Source: Streptococcus salivarius (lineage in GTDB: Bacteria > Bacillota > Bacilli > Lactobacillales > Streptococcaceae). Taken from it: a stretch of DNA of 64,000 nucleotides. The notes below the pieces were generated by a model. It did no database searches. It saw nothing but the letters and a program-made list of their open reading frames with translations, and was not told where the DNA came from. How positions within the stretch are numbered: position 1 is the stretch's first letter; every line of letters begins with the position of its first letter. Below, piece after piece: positions 9,501 through 17,561 of this stretch. A program made the translations under genes and the position numbers. Location: NCBI RefSeq assembly GCF_000785515.1, contig NZ_CP009913.1, forward strand, positions 1,330,001 through 1,394,000, in the 5' to 3' direction.

Positions 9501-10482
9501 TTTTGAAAATGACATTGGCATTCCAATTAAGAAGTCCAAAGTAACCTTCTGGAAGGACTTGAGGTTGACCCTTATCACTTTTTTGAAGAACAGCGTCGCC
9601 TGTACTTGCGACAAGCACATCATTGACATAGTAAGAAAGCCACTGATTAGCCGCAACTACTCTAAGATTGTAGGTTTCATCGGCAGTTGGTGTTACATCT
9701 TTTTCATCTACAAGTTGAATATCATGATTATTGACCCAACGCCAAAACTTAACCTTATGGTTACCAGAGTCTACGTTGACCCCGTACATATTTTTATCGC
9801 TACTATCATTGTTACCACGGAAAATGAGGGCAGCAGCACCACCAGCTTCCTTGAAGGTCACATCTGTTGAATAGATAAAATTCTTGCCCTCGGATTGAGA
9901 ATAAAGGAAAGAGTCTCCCTTGTCTTTAGCTTCTGAATGAATACCGTCAGCCTGCATTTCCCAGTGACCATTTTGGTCTGCGGTCATCCCTTCTAGATTG
10001 GTAACCGCTTCATTATTAGGCAAATCCGTTTTTTCCGCTGTCACATGAACAGGACTGGTGCTATTCGTTACAACTGGAGATTGTTCTTGATTGGTCTGAT
10101 TCAAATCGGCTTCTTGCGTTTGGTTAGTCACTTTCTCAGCCTCGCTAGCCTGTGTTTGTACTTCTTTTGACTGGTCAGGGCTAGGCTGAGTGGGATTCTC
10201 TTGAGCTGTTTGAGCAGATTCGGAAACAAGAGACGGGCTCGGCTCTACCACTTGGGGGACTTCCTTGGTCGTGCTAGGAGCAAGCTCCGCTTGAGGGGCA
10301 ACTTGATGGTCAGTTTGAGCTACCACTTCTTGAGGTGTTGGGCTCACAGTTGCCTGTTCCACTTGGTCCGCATAGACAGGACCAGCCAGGGCCAAACCTG
10401 CAAAGCTTACCAAGGCACAGCCATAGACCCAAGCTTTCCCACTTTTACGCATAAACCAATTTTTACAAACAGTATCATTCAT
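6583..10482 (-). CDS. fruA: Secreted cell-surface fructanase (GH32; exo-levanase/inulinase)
   Basis: Extracellular enzyme releasing fructose from levan, inulin and sucrose-type links. 1299 residues. N-terminal signal peptide of the KxYKxGKxW-like type (KNWFMRKSGKAWVYG, cleavage near VYA-DQ, ~39). A Gln/Pro/Ser-rich linker to about 150, a LamG-like domain about 160-335, then the GH32 five-bladed propeller: WANDPNG with nucleophile Asp467, RDP at 590-592, ECPD with acid/base Glu633. After the beta-sandwich come an Ig-like stretch (about 945-1020), a second LamG-like domain (about 1030-1190) and a Pro/Glu-rich wall-spanning region. The C-terminus ends in a hydrophobic, tryptophan-containing tail and has no LPxTG motif. 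Monocistronic, with a cre at the promoter. Confidence 0.93.
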   Translation of the reverse strand: MNDTVCKNWFMRKSGKAWVYGCALVSFAGLALAGPVYADQVEQATVSPTPQEVVAQTDHQVAPQAELAPSTTKEVPQVVEPSPSLVSESAQTAQENPTQPSPDQSKEVQTQASEAEKVTNQTQEADLNQTNQEQSPVVTNSTSPVHVTAEKTDLPNNEAVTNLEGMTADQNGHWEMQADGIHSEAKDKGDSFLYSQSEGKNFIYSTDVTFKEAGGAAALIFRGNNDSSDKNMYGVNVDSGNHKVKFWRWVNNHDIQLVDEKDVTPTADETYNLRVVAANQWLSYYVNDVLVASTGDAVLQKSDKGQPQVLPEGYFGLLNWNANVIFKNTRYVNLDDASLPLIDNLVVTSKTGSVEKQAQFFSEEPLHIQYVGHNAETVGFDITKHNPNAVIKVEDAKGNVYTDISQLPVAVGANYFIIESSMTDSLGRPVTLTYRVNIHRRQSDDVYYNELYRDQYHYSVKDGWANDPNGLVFYKGRYHLFYQFYDDTKWGPMHWAHATSRDLLHWDEEPIAFYPDATGHMFSGSVVVDSTNSSGLFKSPEGGLVAIITSNGNGQRIEIAYSEDEGRTWQKYDKVVADWSQDPLQNQDFRDPKVFRWDNQWFMVLAGGPLRIYSSPDLKNWQVETTYKDLHTECPDLYPIVANDGALKWVLSRGGRSYKVGDFKQVDGKWAFVADDVYQDHDETMNFGKDSYAAMTYYVHDFGTADHPNIPQLTEINWMNTWEDYCNLVADTVGQKFNGTFNLNLDLGLVKSGDRYLLTQTPVKAYESLRDTDNAQYFENVIVASDNELLKDFKGDTYEVVSHFVPGKDTTAVGFNLRVGDGQATKVIYDLTKETLSIDRSQSGTILSDAFAKVNSQQVTRNEDGSIDLHLYVDRASVEVFAKGNTVAGANQIFPSPRAVGASVLVEGGPAKANIAIYPIKSTWTDKKEVTKAVAMNTTVAGHLALEVGQSKDLQVYLAPASEEQDVTWTVSDPSLVSYTEHDNKLSLKALHKGHLTVTATSVENPSLTKTFNIDITLNNFATNLKGLKAVTGDWYIDDDTLYDSNVSANDFFMAYESNGFKQFDYDIDVKYQHGLVNLFVAAEREEPGRAYSVQFADNDTVRLFRFGGETIAEAHLDKAINDGQYHHVKVEKGVDTMTVYVDGKEVLHHQFDAVDNYFNQAHVGVGLWDGSVEFQNFFVTEKMTNTSSDTTDEPIKPDPQLEPSPEPNPENKPVEPELAPEPEPTGQNNGHDSTNTVPDPSQDNTGKKEESNTPVEIPKTVASLVENLLKKFNAFSLSTFLASIAKETWHFLTKWLFS

Positions 10483-10613
10483 GACTCTTCTCCTTCTTTA
10501 GAGTAACATTAAATGTTAACTCATTTTTCATGAAAATTCAAAGTCAATACATTTGCCTTTATTAATAAGCCTATCAAAGTTTCCGGAAATATCTCTAGGA
10601 TTTACATTAAAAC

Positions 10614-10642
10614 GGTAAACGCTTACTTTTAATATCATTATA
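10614..10642 (-). promoter_or_regulatory. fruA promoter -10 with overlapping cre (CcpA) site
   Basis: On the minus strand TATAAT (10637-10642) is followed nine bases later by AGTAAGCGTTTACC (10627-10614), a close match to the catabolite-responsive element. The cre therefore covers the transcription start, the standard position for CcpA repression by glucose. The untranslated leader is about 145 bases; the ribosome-binding site is AAGGAG before the fruA ATG. The -35 region is weak. Confidence 0.75.
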
Positions 10643-10736
10643 TCACTATAATCTAAAAATACCATCTTTTTCTGTAATATTTTTCATATAAATGAAAAAC
10701 TTCCGAATTTGCCATTCGAAAGTCCCTTACTTATGT

Positions 10737-11657
10737 TTAATCTGAGCCTGTTAGCAGGCTATTTCCAATAATACCAATGGTTACAATAGCAATCCCAAAG
10801 AATCCCAAAAGGCTAGGTAGACTATCTCCGAGGAAGAGGCAACCACCCAAGAGGGTAAAGAGAACTTCACCAGCCTGAGTGGCTTCAACCACTGCCAGTT
10901 GCTTATGGTTATGCTTAACTAGATTAGTCGCCTCGAAGAAAAGCAAGGTTGCGACAACCCCAGAAAAGACAGCCACAATTAAAGACTGTAAAATCTGTCC
11001 ACCTGATGGAAGCCCAGCATCTGCTACAGCAAAAACTGACAAAAGCAACCAAAAAGGCGTACTCATCAAGGTCATCCCAAACACGCGCTGCGTCGTTGAA
11101 AGCTGATCCTGCTTGCAGTGGACCATCATCTTACGATTGCCCAAAGGATAGGCAAAAGCAGCCAGTAAAATCAAGAGACTAGCACGGACCACACCGCTAC
11201 CAAGACCACTACCAAAGTAAGGAATCTGGATGAGAATAATACCTAAAAGGATGACCAATGTCATAAGCAGTTGCTTACCAGGTACCTTATGCCCAAAGAG
11301 AGGGGTCAAGAGCAGACCAGCTAGAATCGTAATCTGCCAAGTAGCCGCCACAAACCATGACTCGCCATAAATGGACGCTAGAGACAGTGGCCCATAAAAA
11401 AGCCCAAAACCAACCGTACTCCAGACCAACCAGGTCAAGGGGGCTTTCTTAATGGCAGACAATACACCTGCCAGCTCACCCTTACGCCAGACCAAAACAG
11501 CCAGCATAGGCAAACTAAACAAGTAACGTAGACTAGCACTCCACATCCAGGACCCACCTGAAAGGTTCATACTACGATTAAAAATAAAAGTAAAAGCAAA
11601 AAAGAGGGCACCAAGAATACCATACCAAAGCGCCCTCGCAAATTGAGATTGTTTCAT
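10737..11657 (-). CDS. DMT-superfamily transporter (putative multidrug resistance efflux EmrE-like family)
   Basis: Integral membrane protein of 306 residues with about ten hydrophobic helices arranged as two similar halves, as in the drug/metabolite transporter superfamily. The sequence character (MKQSQFARALWYGILGALFF, YGESWFVAATWQITILAG) fits the Gram-positive 'multidrug resistance efflux transporter' DMT subgroup; the substrate is unknown. Start supported by CAGGAG ten bases before the ATG. Its first codons and leader are duplicated about 750 bases away (12385-12483). Confidence 0.8.
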   Translation of the reverse strand: MKQSQFARALWYGILGALFFAFTFIFNRSMNLSGGSWMWSASLRYLFSLPMLAVLVWRKGELAGVLSAIKKAPLTWLVWSTVGFGLFYGPLSLASIYGESWFVAATWQITILAGLLLTPLFGHKVPGKQLLMTLVILLGIILIQIPYFGSGLGSGVVRASLLILLAAFAYPLGNRKMMVHCKQDQLSTTQRVFGMTLMSTPFWLLLSVFAVADAGLPSGGQILQSLIVAVFSGVVATLLFFEATNLVKHNHKQLAVVEATQAGEVLFTLLGGCLFLGDSLPSLLGFFGIAIVTIGIIGNSLLTGSD

Positions 11658-11732
11658 AATTGTAAACTCCTGTAATTATTCTATTGTACAGTATTTAGAG
11701 CAATAAAAAAAGGAGGTCATCATAATGACTTC
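11635..11732. repeat. 98-bp direct repeat, copy A (start of the DMT gene, its leader and a terminator)
   Basis: Nearly identical to 12385-12483, with about five differences. This copy includes the first codons of the DMT gene, its ribosome-binding site and promoter region, and a hairpin (11711-11720 with 11725-11734) followed by a T run on the minus strand that should terminate the upstream RDD gene. Confidence 0.9.
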
Positions 11733-11780
11733 CTTTAATCGTATACAGTTTCCTTAAGAATCAAGTAAGCAACCTGTATC

Positions 11781-12302
11781 TTAGTCACCTCTTAGCTGTA
11801 CTTGTGTACGGGCTAGTAGGTCTCCTAGATGCCTCTTATCTTTCCTAAATATCGTCATTGCCAGTAGCAAAACTGCAAGTAGAGTCGCCGAATTAGAAAG
11901 GATAATGGATACCACATCAAAATCACTATATAAGCCATGAATCGTGCCCATATGACCGAGTTGCCAAGGTAAAAATTTGATGACATTTCTAATCAAGCTA
12001 GCCTGCACTGTTTTTTTCTGGTAGACCAGTTCAAGTCCCGCTTTTACCTTCCCAAAACTGCCATCATTTTTATAATCCAAGAATGTGAAAAGGAGCGTGA
12101 TTGGCAAAACAGAGGTGAAAAATACAAGCCACTGCGACTGAATTTCTGTAAACTCTGGGACACCATTAAAAAAGATGATATAAATAAGCATCGAACTTAA
12201 AAACAGAAGAACTAAATAAGCTAGAATGAAAAGATAATCAAAGAGAAATTCAATCATTCTTTTTTTAAACGGAATAGGGTTTATTGCTATAATTTTCATC
12301 AT
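11781..12302 (-). CDS. RDD-family membrane protein
   Basis: About 173 residues with four hydrophobic segments. The conserved pattern of RDD proteins is partly visible: KKRMIEFLFDYLF near the N-terminus (Arg and Asp of the first helix) and DYKNDGSFGK plus a late DLLARTQV segment. The ATG at 12302 is preferred over an upstream ATG because AAAGGGGGAG lies just before it. Role unknown; some RDD proteins are transport-related. The gene is bracketed by the two copies of the 98-bp direct repeat, suggesting it was placed here by a recombination event. Confidence 0.72.
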   Translation of the reverse strand: MMKIIAINPIPFKKRMIEFLFDYLFILAYLVLLFLSSMLIYIIFFNGVPEFTEIQSQWLVFFTSVLPITLLFTFLDYKNDGSFGKVKAGLELVYQKKTVQASLIRNVIKFLPWQLGHMGTIHGLYSDFDVVSIILSNSATLLAVLLLAMTIFRKDKRHLGDLLARTQVQLRGD

Positions 12303-12384
12303 CGTCTCCCCCTTTCTCATCTCCTATTATAACATTTTTAATATTCTAAATAATATTTGAGAAGAAAATCTGCTGGCTATTGAG

Positions 12385-12483
12385 CTCGCAAATTGAGATT
12401 GTTTCATAATTGTAAACACCTGTAATGACTCTATTGTACAGTATTTGGAGCAATAAAAAAAAGGAGGTCATCATAATGACTTC
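12385..12483. repeat. 98-bp direct repeat, copy B
   Basis: Second copy of 11635-11732. It carries the first eight codons of the DMT gene as an orphan fragment, followed on the minus strand by no further coding sequence, plus the promoter/leader and a terminator hairpin that now lies just after the decayed membrane-protein gene ending at 12498. Confidence 0.9.
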
Positions 12484-12497
12484 CCTAGTTTAGGTTT

Positions 12498-13395
12498 TCA
12501 CTTAAACATCCCCTTATGCTTCTTCAGATACTTCTTCCCATACCATTCTTCTGCTGACTTGCCTTCCCAGTCCCGGTATTCTTCTGGATATTTCCATTTG
12601 TAGTAGCCCTGTAACATGTAGGGGAACATGAAGTAAATTTCAAAGGCAGCAATCAATATATTGAACATTAAGAATAAAAATAGAACGCTTAATCCTCCAA
12701 CCAAACTATCTGCATTTCTTATTGAATCCGAAAATATCGTACGAAAAATTATCCAGAGTGCTACGACTATTCCACCATACTTGACAATAAATCTAAATAC
12801 TCTATTAAACAATCTATCAGTTGGACTCTCTATTTCAGTACCACCATATAATAACTTAAGCAATGAGGTAGTCTTATCACGAATCAGGTAAATGATTGAA
12901 AAAAGAATCAGTCCTTCAAAAGCGGCCATTCCCAAATATCCAACTAGACCTTAAAGTAAATTTAATAGTAGAAGATTTAACTCAATTAGAAGCCATATTA
13001 TAAAGGAAACCATAAAATGAAACTGTCCTCTATAGATTAAAATGAACTGTTGGTTGAATCGCTTTCCTAATATAATCAACGAAATCCATATTGCTAGCCC
13101 CATCCAAAATACCGAGTATGGAAGAAAATTGATTTCGGACAAGCCTACTGTTAAATCTTTAGGATTAGCATGATAAAATAAATAATTATTTAAAGCTACA
13201 ATCAACCAATTGGGACCCATTATAAATAAGATTGTCAAGATTACTAACCAAATATACGACTTCAAGGTCCCTCTATATTTTTCTTTTTTTTAAAGCATCC
13301 TGATAGTTATCCTGTGCAAATTTTCCTGAGACACTATCATCTAATAGATTTAAACTCTCTTCAAAATTTGCACTAAAGATTGATTTTTTCTTCAT
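12498..13395 (-). pseudogene. Decayed tandem copy of the neighbouring 301-residue membrane protein
   Basis: Three fragments line up in order with the intact gene upstream. Codons from the ATG at 13395 give MKKKSIFSANFEESLNLLDD (intact copy: MKKSIFKASFEESLNLLDD) and stop at 13273. A frame change follows, then 13265-12951 matches the middle (PKDLTV, IWISLIILGKRF). An in-frame TAA at 12951 interrupts it before the last part, ending YYKWKYPEEYRDWEGKS as in the intact copy. Its start overlaps the end of the intact gene by 23 bases, so it arose as a tandem duplicate and then lost function. Confidence 0.82.
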
Positions 13396-14278
13396 TTTTA
13401 GCTTTCAACAACTCCTTGTGTTTTTTCACATACCGCTTGCCATACCAATCTTCCAGTGATTTTCCTTCCCAGTCTCGGTATTCTTCAGGGTATTTCCATT
13501 TGTAGTAACCTTCTAAAAAGAAAGGAAACTCCATGAAGATAACCATCGCCAAAAATCCAATATCTATGATTAGCCATGTCAAAAACAAGCCTAACAAGGT
13601 CAAGCTTTGTGAAACTGCTACTCCCGAATGCGACAGGATTATTTTGATGATTACAGCAAGACCTAGAACTCCAGAACCATAGGTGGCGATTAGGCCTGCT
13701 ATTCTATCAACAAGAGTTTTTCTCGCCTCTTCACCGAAAAAACAAGAGCTTAAACTTCTTTTCTCCATACGGAGAAATATTAGGGCAATGATAAACAAGA
13801 GAATGTAAATGAACCAAATTCCTAATGAGGTTAGGGTCGGGAGGGCTATAGTTATTCCCAAGAGATTGAATTCAAGACAGAACCAAAATAAAAAGGTCTC
13901 GATATGAAAGCGATATCTGTATGGTCGAAGAAATGGTTTTCGCACAAATTTTCCAATAAGAACGAGTGATAGCCAAATAAAACAACAAATAAGGAATAAT
14001 TCAGGGGTCAACAGGGACGGCTTATGAACTGGCAGAGTTAAATCCTTAGGCTCTGCAACATCCAAAGAAGAGGCAAATAAGGCAAGGAGAAAGTTCCCTC
14101 CAAAAACAAACAAAACACTGTAGAGAATACTTTTTATTCTAAAACCAATACTTGGCTTTCCATTATTTAAGCCTTTTCCAAGTTTTTCGTAATAGTCTTT
14201 TTTTATATACTGAAGCGAAGCATCGTCTAATAAATTTAAACTCTCTTCAAAACTTGCCTTAAAAATTGATTTTTTCAT
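13373..14278 (-). CDS. Multi-pass membrane protein of unknown function
   Basis: 301 residues, not recognised as a named family. A soluble N-terminal segment of about 50 residues is followed by roughly six hydrophobic segments in two clusters (about 50-155 and 195-260), and a charged aromatic C-terminal tail (YYKWKYPEEYRDWEGKSLEDWYGKRY) that is also kept in the decayed copy downstream, implying functional importance. The gene is followed without a gap by that copy. The neighbour at 14346-15590 may be co-transcribed. Confidence 0.7.
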   Translation of the reverse strand: MKKSIFKASFEESLNLLDDASLQYIKKDYYEKLGKGLNNGKPSIGFRIKSILYSVLFVFGGNFLLALFASSLDVAEPKDLTLPVHKPSLLTPELFLICCFIWLSLVLIGKFVRKPFLRPYRYRFHIETFLFWFCLEFNLLGITIALPTLTSLGIWFIYILLFIIALIFLRMEKRSLSSCFFGEEARKTLVDRIAGLIATYGSGVLGLAVIIKIILSHSGVAVSQSLTLLGLFLTWLIIDIGFLAMVIFMEFPFFLEGYYKWKYPEEYRDWEGKSLEDWYGKRYVKKHKELLKAKNEEKINL

Positions 14279-14345
14279 TTATTATCTGTCACTCCGCTCT
14301 ATTACTATACTCAAGCCTTCTATTTGCCTGTCCTTCCGGTTTAAG

Positions 14346-15590
14346 CTATTTCTCTATTTTGACTTTTCCCTGCTCATAACCTGAATACCAACTACTTTCA
14401 GGGCTGACATACTCTGCTTGTTCATTCTCTGAACCATCACTTACAAGAAGTAGGCTACCGTTATGTAACATAGAAGTGTAAGTCTTCGAATCTTTGGTGA
14501 ATTCATTGTTTTGGGAGTCATAGTGATAGGTATGCTCTCCCTCCACATCCTTTAGAGTAATCTGCTCACCGTCTATTTTTATCCAAAAATTTTTATCAAT
14601 TGTAGCTGTTTTTGTTGATCGATTTTTAACGATGAGATAGTAAATACCATCATCTGATTTTTCCTCATCAATAGTGGTATTAATAATCCCCAGAAGCATT
14701 AGAGCTGGTATAATCAAGAGCAACCATAACCATTTTTTCTTGTTCTTTTTAGGTGTCTCAAGTTCTAGACTTGGCAAATCGACAGTTAGAGGCTCGATTT
14801 TCTCTAACCCCTGTTCTAAATTTTTGGTAACTCCTTCACCTTTATTGCCCAACCACTGTCTTGCCATTCGTACAAAGTACAGGCGCTCATCTTCTTGTGC
14901 AATCTCTTCAAACAAGTTTTGGGATTGAGTCTTATTTCCTTTTATTAGCTCATTTAAGGCTTTAAAATACTGAAGTTCAAGTCGTTCAAAGGCTTGTGGA
15001 GCAGTTGCTTGATTAAAGAAATCATTTGGTTTCCTCTCCACAAGGATATCGTACATAGCAAGAAATTCCCTCTGTTCGACTTCTTTTGCTTTCTCGTCTT
15101 TAAAGTTTAGATAATGGAGTGATTTTAAGAGGTCATCTTTGCTGATTATTTTTCCAGAAAGTAAGGATGCTTTCAGGGAAATAAACCATAGAAAATCAAG
15201 GTAAGGCTTCCTAATACCTGCAAATTGTAATTCCTCTGCTTGGCTGATGACCGATGGGAAGTCGCCAATCATGTAAGCATAGGTAATAGATGCAATCCTA
15301 GCATTGATCTGATTCTTTTTACGACGAGACTTACCATACCGTTGAATCGAATCATACCAGAAATCCAAACCCATCGTTCCTTTAAGGATCTTTTGAGTTT
15401 CCCCTACAAGTAAGCTATTTAAGTAATTTTTTAATATAAGGACTAGACCAACGACGCTTACTAAAGCGATCAACTGTATAGTGGAATTTTCTAAAAAGAG
15501 CCATCTAAGGAAAAATAACAAAATAATAAGTAATACAGTAGTGATACGTAAAATAAGGGTATATTTTTTCCAAATCCTCTTATAATCCAT
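14346..15590 (-). CDS. Membrane protein with helical-repeat-like cytoplasmic region, unknown function
   Basis: About 414 residues. Two hydrophobic segments near the N-terminus, a helical middle region (about 90-270) that resembles tetratricopeptide-type packing by its pattern of YAYMIGDF, FISLKASLLSG and YFKALNELIKGN, then a single membrane segment (KKWLWLLLIIPALMLLGII) and an extracellular tail rich in Thr, Asp and Glu. The start at 15590 is chosen over an ATG 45 bases upstream because AGGAG lies eight bases before it. Family not recognised. Confidence 0.65.
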   Translation of the reverse strand: MDYKRIWKKYTLILRITTVLLIILLFFLRWLFLENSTIQLIALVSVVGLVLILKNYLNSLLVGETQKILKGTMGLDFWYDSIQRYGKSRRKKNQINARIASITYAYMIGDFPSVISQAEELQFAGIRKPYLDFLWFISLKASLLSGKIISKDDLLKSLHYLNFKDEKAKEVEQREFLAMYDILVERKPNDFFNQATAPQAFERLELQYFKALNELIKGNKTQSQNLFEEIAQEDERLYFVRMARQWLGNKGEGVTKNLEQGLEKIEPLTVDLPSLELETPKKNKKKWLWLLLIIPALMLLGIINTTIDEEKSDDGIYYLIVKNRSTKTATIDKNFWIKIDGEQITLKDVEGEHTYHYDSQNNEFTKDSKTYTSMLHNGSLLLVSDGSENEQAEYVSPESSWYSGYEQGKVKIEK

Positions 15591-15721
15591 CAATTTATCT
15601 CCTATATTCATTTTTGAAATAGACTTACTTTTCATTATATCTGATTATTTAGCATTCGCAAGTTCACCGATAAGCTGAAAAAGAAAACACCCAAAGGGGT
15701 GAATACTTCAATAAAAATAGC

Positions 15722-15898
15722 TTAGTAGGGTTTCTCTTCCTTCTCCAAGATTTTCAAATATTTGGTTTTCTTAAATTGCCCTGATAATGCCAAAATAATA
15801 AATAAGTACCACATCACAAAACTTAGAAATAATAGTAAAAAACTACCTAAAATAAGATATAAGAACGATAGCCCTAAAGTTAGACAGAAAAAATCTAA
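15722..15898 (-). pseudogene. C-terminal fragment of a small membrane protein
   Basis: An open stretch with no usable start codon encodes one or two hydrophobic helices followed by the basic tail GQFKKTKYLKILEKEEKPY and a stop at 15722-15724. A stop lies immediately upstream of the readable part, so this is a remnant rather than a gene. Identity unknown. Confidence 0.45.
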
Positions 15899-15908
15899 CT
15901 TTTAGGAA

Positions 15909-16178
15909 TCAGTACAGTTTTTTCAGGCACTTCCAATTAATCTCTATTCGATTGGTTAAATCATAAAGATCTAGACAGACCTTTTTAGTTTTCTCAGCTA
16001 GTGTAGAGTCTGTGATGGTCAATCCATTTAACTGAGCTTCTAGCTCTTCTCTGGAGAAATTAGGATCCGTCAGCACGATCGAACGAATAAGATAACTTTC
16101 AAAAAAGTTCTTATATTTCTACGGTAGTTCTGTCTGACTGATTGTTTCTCTAGCATCCTTTATGACAACATCAAAATC
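15909..16178 (-). pseudogene. Gene fragment of unknown function with in-frame stop
   Basis: Reads DFDVVIKDARETISQTELP, stop, then KYKNFFESYLIRSIVLTDPN and continues to KKLY and a stop at 15909. One TAG breaks an otherwise protein-like, charged sequence. The frame can be followed further upstream to about 16250 but without a convincing start. The region 15600-16270 has no intact gene. Confidence 0.45.
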
Positions 16179-16229
16179 TCCTGACCTAGGCGATACGAGT
16201 GCCTTCTCTACCAACTGAGCTAAATTGGC
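16178..16229 (-). pseudogene. Possible truncated tRNA gene (Thr-CGT-like 5' part)
   Basis: On the minus strand the segment reads like the first two thirds of a tRNA: a seven-base acceptor half, the near-universal TTTAGCTCAGTTGGTAGAG D-arm, an anticodon arm with loop CTCGTAT (anticodon CGT), AGGTC as variable loop and the first side of a T-stem, after which the T-loop and 3' end are missing. A TATACT lies just upstream. The D-arm lacks its final C. The same bases also form part of an open protein frame, so chance similarity is not excluded. Confidence 0.4.
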
Positions 16230-16274
16230 TAACACTTTTATAGTATAGCACTCTCAATTTTTTGTTAGCAAGTT

Positions 16275-16739
16275 TTAAACGATTTTCTTTATCAAAATCT
16301 GACAAGGATTTTGGGGATTCCATAGTTGAGGAAAAATCTCTAATCTTTTAAAACCAACACTGCGATAAAAGACATTTGTTCGATCATAATCTTTATTAGA
16401 GCCTTCTGCTACTGTTTTCACTTGTAGATAATCAACGTTTTTGCGTGCTTCACTTTCTAAAGTAGCAAGCAATTGACTCCCAATTCCTCTACCTTGATAA
16501 GCTTTTTTTACGCCGAGACAATCAATCTCTCCACACTCTTCACTAGAATAGGACAAGCTCACAAAGCCAAGCAAATCACTCTCCTGAAAGGCGGCCCAAA
16601 CTTGCAAGTCCTTGGCTCCTTCGATGTAGGCTTGCGTGCTTTCTGGTATCCCAAACCATTCTGGCAAATCCTTTAAAACCTCAGCGACAACTGCCATTTT
16701 TTGATCTTCATCCTTGACTTCTTCAATTGTAAACATCAT
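16275..16739 (-). CDS. GNAT-family N-acetyltransferase
   Basis: Cytosolic acetyl-CoA-dependent acetyltransferase of about 154 residues. The acetyl-CoA loop is the Q-x-x-G-x-G/A motif in KKAYQGRGIGSQLLATLE at about 81-98; the preceding strand reads EIDCLGV and the closing strand YLQVKTVAEGS, with FYRSVGFKR near the end as in most GNAT proteins. Substrate unknown. AAAGGAAC precedes two consecutive ATG codons, so either may be used. Confidence 0.85.
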   Translation of the reverse strand: MMFTIEEVKDEDQKMAVVAEVLKDLPEWFGIPESTQAYIEGAKDLQVWAAFQESDLLGFVSLSYSSEECGEIDCLGVKKAYQGRGIGSQLLATLESEARKNVDYLQVKTVAEGSNKDYDRTNVFYRSVGFKRLEIFPQLWNPQNPCQILIKKIV

Positions 16740-16774
16740 AAGTTCCTTTCTTGATTTTAGTTTTACTTTCCCCC

Positions 16775-17560
16775 TTACGAGCCAGCACTTTCGTAGGCAT
16801 CCAAACCCCTATCCCAGAGTTTGAGGGAAATGAAAAAGAAGACAAGGGAAATCAGAATCAAACCACCGATGTTAAAGAGCCCATTCTTACCCTGCAAGAA
16901 ATAGTTAGCTGGATAATAAGCCGTAAAGGCGAAAGGCACGATAAAACTGATCAACCAACGAAGGAGCGAATTGTAAATAGAAATAGGATATTTGGCAAAA
17001 TCGTTGAACATATAGAAAATGTAAATCATGGCGCCTGACTGCTTGGTCCAAAATGCGATGCTGGCTGTCGCAATTTTCAAGGAAGTATAAATCAAGGTCG
17101 CAAAAGGAATACAAACTAGAAAAAGTAGGAATTTGGGAAGCGTCCAAGCAATGCTTGACACTGTTGTTCCCAATAGAATGCAACCGACCAAAAGTTCGCC
17201 CAAGGCATCAATCTGAAAGGTCTCAACGAGGATATGAAAGAGAGGATTGATAGGACGAGTCAGATACTTGTCAAACTCCCCTTTTCGAACTAGTCGTTGA
17301 CCTAAAGCCCAGAGGTTGTCAAAAAAGAGATGGTCCAAGCCCTTGGGAATCAAGGAAAATCCATAGATAAAGGCAATTTCTTGAAAGGTCCAACCTTCTA
17401 GGGATGGGATGTGTTGAAAGATAACATTGAGAAACAAGAGGTTCAGCCCTTGAGTCAGAAAAACTCCCAAGACACCTACTACAAAATCCACCTTGTATTC
17501 CATGATTTGCTTGATGTATTGTCTGATGAAAATCAGATGCATGCGTTGAAATTTTTTCAT
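16775..17560 (-). CDS. ABC-2 type transporter permease (second subunit)
   Basis: 261 residues, six hydrophobic segments, of the ABC-2 family group found in two-permease exporters. Last gene of a three-gene operon with the ATPase (18382-19374) and the other permease (17562-18380); its ATG comes directly after the stop of the preceding gene. Together they should form a heteromeric export complex; cargo unknown. Motif GEFDKYLTRPINPLFHI in the cytoplasmic loop resembles EVKDGSIIMRLLRPVHF in the partner. Confidence 0.85.
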   Translation of the reverse strand: MKKFQRMHLIFIRQYIKQIMEYKVDFVVGVLGVFLTQGLNLLFLNVIFQHIPSLEGWTFQEIAFIYGFSLIPKGLDHLFFDNLWALGQRLVRKGEFDKYLTRPINPLFHILVETFQIDALGELLVGCILLGTTVSSIAWTLPKFLLFLVCIPFATLIYTSLKIATASIAFWTKQSGAMIYIFYMFNDFAKYPISIYNSLLRWLISFIVPFAFTAYYPANYFLQGKNGLFNIGGLILISLVFFFISLKLWDRGLDAYESAGS

Positions 17561-17561
17561 A

